From positions 1 to 5,400 of the forward strand of contig QIKU01000065.1 of the NCBI GenBank assembly GCA_003232015.1: a stretch of 5,400 bases of DNA, in the 5' to 3' direction. The notes under the pieces were generated by a model. That model ran no database searches. It was given only the letters and a program-made list of their open reading frames with translations, and was not told the origin of the DNA. Source of the stretch: Gammaproteobacteria bacterium. Lineage in GTDB: Bacteria > Pseudomonadota > Gammaproteobacteria > UBA6429. Made by a program: the position numbers and the translations under genes. Shown piece by piece: positions 5,083-5,400 of this stretch (position 1 is its first letter; every line of letters starts with the position of its first letter).

Positions 5083-5087
5083 TTTTC

Positions 5088-5400
5088 CTATTTATGCCTC
5101 CCAACAACACCATCCAGCCCGGCCTCAGCCATGGTCACTGCACGAAACACGGCACGCGCCTTGTTCATGGTCTCTTTCCATTCCAGCCTGGGCTGTGAGT
5201 CACAAACCACACCGGCACCGGCCTGAATATGTAACTGACCGGATTTAATCACTGCGGTGCGAATGGCTATCGCGGTATCCATGTTGCCATTCCAGCCGAG
5301 GTATCCCACAGCACCGGCATAGACGCCACGCTTCACAGGCTCCAGTTCATCGATAATTTCCATGGCCCGGATTTTCGGCGCACCACTCACGGTGCCTGCC
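5088..5400 (-). CDS. trpE: Anthranilate synthase component I, C-terminal part (runs off the right edge)
   Basis: TrpE converts chorismate and ammonia (from TrpG) to anthranilate, the committed step of tryptophan synthesis. The last 104 codons are present. The sequence enters at [21 protein letters not shown], the hallmark of chorismate-binding enzymes, then gives [26 protein letters not shown] and [29 protein letters not shown]. The latter holds the conserved glutamate of the Mg2+/chorismate site (in EWKET). The usual GAGIVADS appears as GAGVVCDS, a conservative change. The C-terminus GVVGRHK and TAG at 5090-5088 look natural. A GTG seen within the frame is internal, not a start. Feedback-binding residues lie in the N-terminal part, outside the window. 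trpG would normally follow within a few tens of bases; here 2.7 kb intervenes. Confidence 0.96.
   Translation of the reverse strand, partial: AGTVSGAPKIRAMEIIDELEPVKRGVYAGAVGYLGWNGNMDTAIAIRTAVIKSGQLHIQAGAGVVCDSQPRLEWKETMNKARAVFRAVTMAEAGLDGVVGRHK

Noticed and set aside
4960..5248. Plus-strand frames reading [10 protein letters not shown] or LRPSRLCAFALG
   Set aside because: They are repeat-derived reading frames running antisense into trpE. The 9-nt period of the repeat keeps frames open artificially.

Overview
The window is chromosomal DNA from a bacterium, most likely a gammaproteobacterium. The evidence for this is the gammaproteobacterial-looking TrpE, TrpG, TrpD and TrpC proteins, the gene order trpE-(insert)-trpG-trpD-trpC, the moderate GC content of the trp genes, and intergenic gaps filled with dispersed palindromic repeats of the kind common in sulfur-oxidising and methanotrophic gammaproteobacteria. 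The genus cannot be fixed from sequence alone. All genes lie on the minus strand, so transcription runs from high to low coordinates.

Layout in transcription order: the 3' end of trpE (anthranilate synthase component I) enters at the right edge and stops at 5088. An insert of about 2.7 kb follows (5087-2372). It holds repeat relics, one AT-rich gene for a class II-like Fic-domain AMP-transferase (4578-3097), and a frameshifted gene of the GxxExxY (PD-(D/E)XK nuclease-like) family (2798-2420). Then come trpG (2371-1787), trpD (1551-526) and the first 103 codons of trpC (310 to the left edge). Together the trp genes convert chorismate to anthranilate (TrpE/TrpG), then to phosphoribosyl-anthranilate (TrpD), and TrpC acts two steps later to make indole-glycerol phosphate.

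The notable part is the insert and the junction sequences. Every intergenic junction of this trp operon (trpE/trpG, trpG/trpD, trpD/trpC) carries at least one copy of a CGCAAAG-rich, about 9-nt periodic repeat. In the trpE/trpG gap these repeats are not scattered at random. They are the inverted ends of units that enclose an intact-length or internally deleted GxxExxY gene. One unit is nearly complete (2376-2850; an exact 125-codon frame if one extra base is removed). Three other segments (2879-3037, 4679-4841, 4975-5082) read as deletion derivatives or halves of the same unit. This looks like an autonomous-like element with MITE-like offspring, although no transposase is present. One unit end lies 4 bp from the trpG start codon, and another repeat supplies the trpG stop codon.

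The fic gene has features of a mobile gene cassette. Its stop codon lies inside a GCATAAC box that resembles the start of an integron attC site. A 60-bp imperfect palindrome bounded by RYYYAAC/GTTRRRY-like boxes lies 23 bp upstream of its start codon. The whole fic segment is flanked by a 67-bp direct repeat (about 79% identical by hand alignment). No RNA gene, CRISPR array or transposase gene was seen.
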